Assembly: GCF_902859725.1 (NCBI RefSeq)
Contig: NZ_CADIJP010000010.1
Span: 1-64,000 of the forward strand
Source of the DNA: Achromobacter mucicolens
GTDB taxonomy: Bacteria; Pseudomonadota; Gammaproteobacteria; Burkholderiales; Burkholderiaceae_B
DNA length: 64,000 nucleotides
Direction of reading: 5' to 3'
In this document: piece by piece, positions 62,485 to 64,000 of the stretch
Numbering within the stretch: position 1 is the first letter of the stretch
How the letters are laid out: every line of letters starts with the position of its first letter
Position numbers and translations under genes: made by a program
The notes under the pieces: generated by a model
What the model was told of the DNA's origin: nothing
Seen by the model: the letters and a program-made list of their open reading frames with translations, nothing else
Database searches by the model: none

Positions 62485-63045
62485 CTACAGGATCTTCCTG
62501 AACATCGTGCGCCGCGTGTTGCGAAAGGACGGCCGCACGCGGCTGCTCCAGTCGGTCGCGCGCACGGCCAGCCACGGCGGGCTGCCGAAGGTTTCCTGCG
62601 TGTGCAGGTCGTAGCTGGCCAGATACCGCGGCGACTCATCGCGGCATTCCCAGCGCTGCGCGCGCACCGTGCCGGGCACCGACGCCAGGCCCGGCAGGTG
62701 CTCCTGGTCGTACCAGGCGTTCAGGTCGGCCTCGGCCTCGGGCAGCACGTCGGTTTCGACGATGTAATGCCACGGCGCCTCCTGCCCCGCCGACGCGCCC
62801 GGCAAATCCAGCGTCAGATGCAGCACCCGCGCGTGCGCGCCGGGCGCCAGTTCATTCAGGCGGGCCTGGATCTGCGGCAATGCACGGGCCCCGCGCACGT
62901 ATACGTAGGTGTCTTCGGCTTCCAGCGCAGCAAAGGCGCTGATCTTCACATCCTCCAGCCCGTCCGAGAGACGCCCGGCCAGCCCCTGAATGCGCGCCTC
63001 GTCAAACCGTTCGCCCAGCGACACCAGCAACATCGTTTCTTGCAC
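62485..63045 (-). CDS. Probable dimeric alpha-beta barrel protein
   Basis: A 186-aa protein without signal peptide. The C-terminal half (HYIVETDVLPEAEADLNAWYDQEHLPGLASVPG ... YLASYDLHTQE) has the ferredoxin-like alpha-beta pattern of EthD/DUF4286-type proteins. The N-terminal half may be a second, more divergent copy. Function unknown. Last gene of a unit with the CMD-like protein (12 bases upstream) and a Bug binding protein. Confidence 0.78.
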   Translation of the reverse strand: MQETMLLVSLGERFDEARIQGLAGRLSDGLEDVKISAFAALEAEDTYVYVRGARALPQIQARLNELAPGAHARVLHLTLDLPGASAGQEAPWHYIVETDVLPEAEADLNAWYDQEHLPGLASVPGTVRAQRWECRDESPRYLASYDLHTQETFGSPPWLAVRATDWSSRVRPSFRNTRRTMFRKIL

Positions 63046-63057
63046 AGCCCTCTCCTC

Positions 63058-63588
63058 TCAATGTCCGACGCGCAAGGCGACCAGGAAGCGCGACACCATG
63101 TTGTAGGCGCCCACCGTCGCGGTCAGTTCCACCAGTTGCGCGTCGTCGTAGCGCGCGCGCAGCGGCGCGAACACCGCGTCCGGCACCTCGATATCGCGGG
63201 TCATGGCGTCGGTCAGCGCCAGCACCTCGGCCTCGCCAGGTTCCAGGCCCTGTACCTGATCCGGAGCGGGATTGCCGCGCAGCACGTCGATGACCGCCTG
63301 CGGCATGCCGCCCGCCAGCGCGTGCGGCACATGCGCCTCGAACTCGTACGGCGCGTTGTTCAAGGTCGCCACGCGCAGGATGATCAGCTCGCGCAGCCGC
63401 GGCGCCAGCGACGTCTTCTGCCGGATCGCGGTCAGCATGGCTTCCCAGCCTTCGACCACGGCCGGACTGTTCAGCAGCACCTGATACAGCGGCGAAATGC
63501 GGCCGCGCGCGGCGGCGATGCGCGCCTCCAGCACGGCTAGTTCCGGGCGCGTGCCCGGCACGACGGGTTCGATTCGGCGGGCGCTCAT
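63058..63588 (-). CDS. Carboxymuconolactone decarboxylase-like (AhpD fold) protein
   Basis: A 176-aa all-helical protein of the CMD/AhpD-like superfamily: RISPLYQVLLNSPAVVEGWEAMLTAIR and LRELIILRVATLNNAPYEFEAHVPHALAGGMP. The CxxC of peroxidase-active AhpD is replaced here (NNAPYEFEAH), so redox activity is unlikely. The ATG at 63588 lies two bases after the preceding stop. Probably a catabolic enzyme or accessory. Confidence 0.85.
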   Translation of the reverse strand: MSARRIEPVVPGTRPELAVLEARIAAARGRISPLYQVLLNSPAVVEGWEAMLTAIRQKTSLAPRLRELIILRVATLNNAPYEFEAHVPHALAGGMPQAVIDVLRGNPAPDQVQGLEPGEAEVLALTDAMTRDIEVPDAVFAPLRARYDDAQLVELTATVGAYNMVSRFLVALRVGH

Positions 63589-63590
63589 GC

Positions 63591-64000
63591 TTACTCCGGA
63601 CGGATGTTCTTGCGCTGGATCAGCGCGGTCCACTTCTCGCGGTCGGCGGCGATCAGCGCGCCCAATTCCTGCGGCGTGCTGGGCGCGGCCTCGGCGCCGA
63701 ACTTCTCCAGGCGGGCACGCACGGTTTCGTTGCCCAGCGCGGCGCGCACGGCCTGGTTCAGCTTGTCCACGGTGGCGGCAGGCGTGCCCGCCGGCGCGAC
63801 AAGGCCATACCAGTTGTTGGATTCGACGCCAGGAATGCCTTGCTCGGCCAGCGTCTTCACATCGGGCAGCAGCGGATGGCGGGTCGGCGCCGCCAGGCCC
63901 AGGGGCTTGAGCTTGCCGCCCTGAATGTGGCCGATGAGCCCCGGCACGTCGCCGAAGAATCCGGACACCTGATTGCCCATCACGTCGTTGATGACGGGGG
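63591..64000 (-). CDS. Bug/TctC-family substrate-binding protein (partial, 5' end outside window)
   Basis: The C-terminal 136 residues of a tripartite tricarboxylate transporter-type binding protein. The frame runs to the window edge. Signatures: NQVSGFFGDVPGLIGHIQGGKLKPLGLAAPTRHPLLPDVKTLAEQGIPG and NNWYGLVAPAGTP. These periplasmic proteins are greatly expanded in Bordetella and Achromobacter and bind small carboxylates. Co-transcribed with the CMD-like and alpha-beta barrel genes. Confidence 0.9.
   Translation of the reverse strand, partial: PVINDVMGNQVSGFFGDVPGLIGHIQGGKLKPLGLAAPTRHPLLPDVKTLAEQGIPGVESNNWYGLVAPAGTPAATVDKLNQAVRAALGNETVRARLEKFGAEAAPSTPQELGALIAADREKWTALIQRKNIRPE

Noticed and set aside
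1-64000. CRISPR arrays, insertion sequences, prophage genes, tRNAs, toxin-antitoxin pairs
   Set aside because: No regularly spaced repeats, transposase or integrase motifs, tRNA-like cloverleaf or attachment repeats were recognised on either strand.

Overview
This is a high-GC proteobacterial chromosome segment. Gene content and protein sequences point to a Burkholderiales member of the Alcaligenaceae, closest in feel to Achromobacter or Bordetella. That placement rests on sequence recognition, not on a tree. No CRISPR array, tRNA, insertion sequence or prophage was seen. Almost every base is explained by tightly packed, often overlapping genes.

Layout. 1-720: the AT-rich promoter and leader region of a minus-strand rRNA operon whose 16S gene lies just left of the window, with two tandem promoters and a boxA. 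828-9293: rng (RNase G), a DUF3053 lipoprotein, a Cache-type diguanylate cyclase, a small hypothetical gene, a KefB/C-type cation/proton antiporter and msbA. 9397-21672: an envelope region. It holds a GT9 heptosyltransferase, a YdcF-like protein and a YkgJ protein on plus. On minus is a seven-gene, mostly overlapping operon running from dnaE into six LPS-core-type genes (four glycosyltransferases, two NodB-type deacetylases). lpxO diverges from dnaE. 21754-25722: hrpA.

25807-36492 is the most distinctive part: a divergent catabolic island around a LysR regulator. On minus are a hydantoin racemase and a FAD-linked D-2-hydroxyacid dehydrogenase. On plus are a DapA-superfamily lyase, an SDR-like protein, a D-hydantoinase, an N-carbamoyl-D-amino-acid amidohydrolase and a four-gene polar amino acid ABC transporter. 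Racemase, hydantoinase and carbamoylase form the complete classical route from a 5-substituted hydantoin to a D-amino acid. The DapA-like and SDR-like proteins both lack the usual catalytic residues, so the downstream chemistry is unknown. This is the best candidate for an undescribed pathway.

36700-48876: argA, yggX, a phosphocholine-type phospholipase C without a Tat leader, phoU with a candidate Pho box, rpiA, an AidB-like acyl-CoA dehydrogenase, an amidase, rmuC, yrbL, a 3-methyladenine DNA glycosylase and an ArsC/Spx-family protein. 48873-52823: potFGHI polyamine ABC transporter, overlapping the ArsC-like and glycosylase genes. 52969-56643: a Kdo kinase, a group II truncated haemoglobin and an FtsX-type permease, coupled by overlaps. 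56746-59638: a TRAP transporter. 59760-62409: a DUF3579 gene, then argD-argF. 62485-64000: the end of a small minus-strand operon (alpha-beta barrel protein, carboxymuconolactone-decarboxylase-like protein, a Bug/TctC binding protein cut by the window edge).

Start codons were moved from the longest open frame wherever family length, overlap geometry or a ribosome binding site argued for it; each case is stated in its entry.
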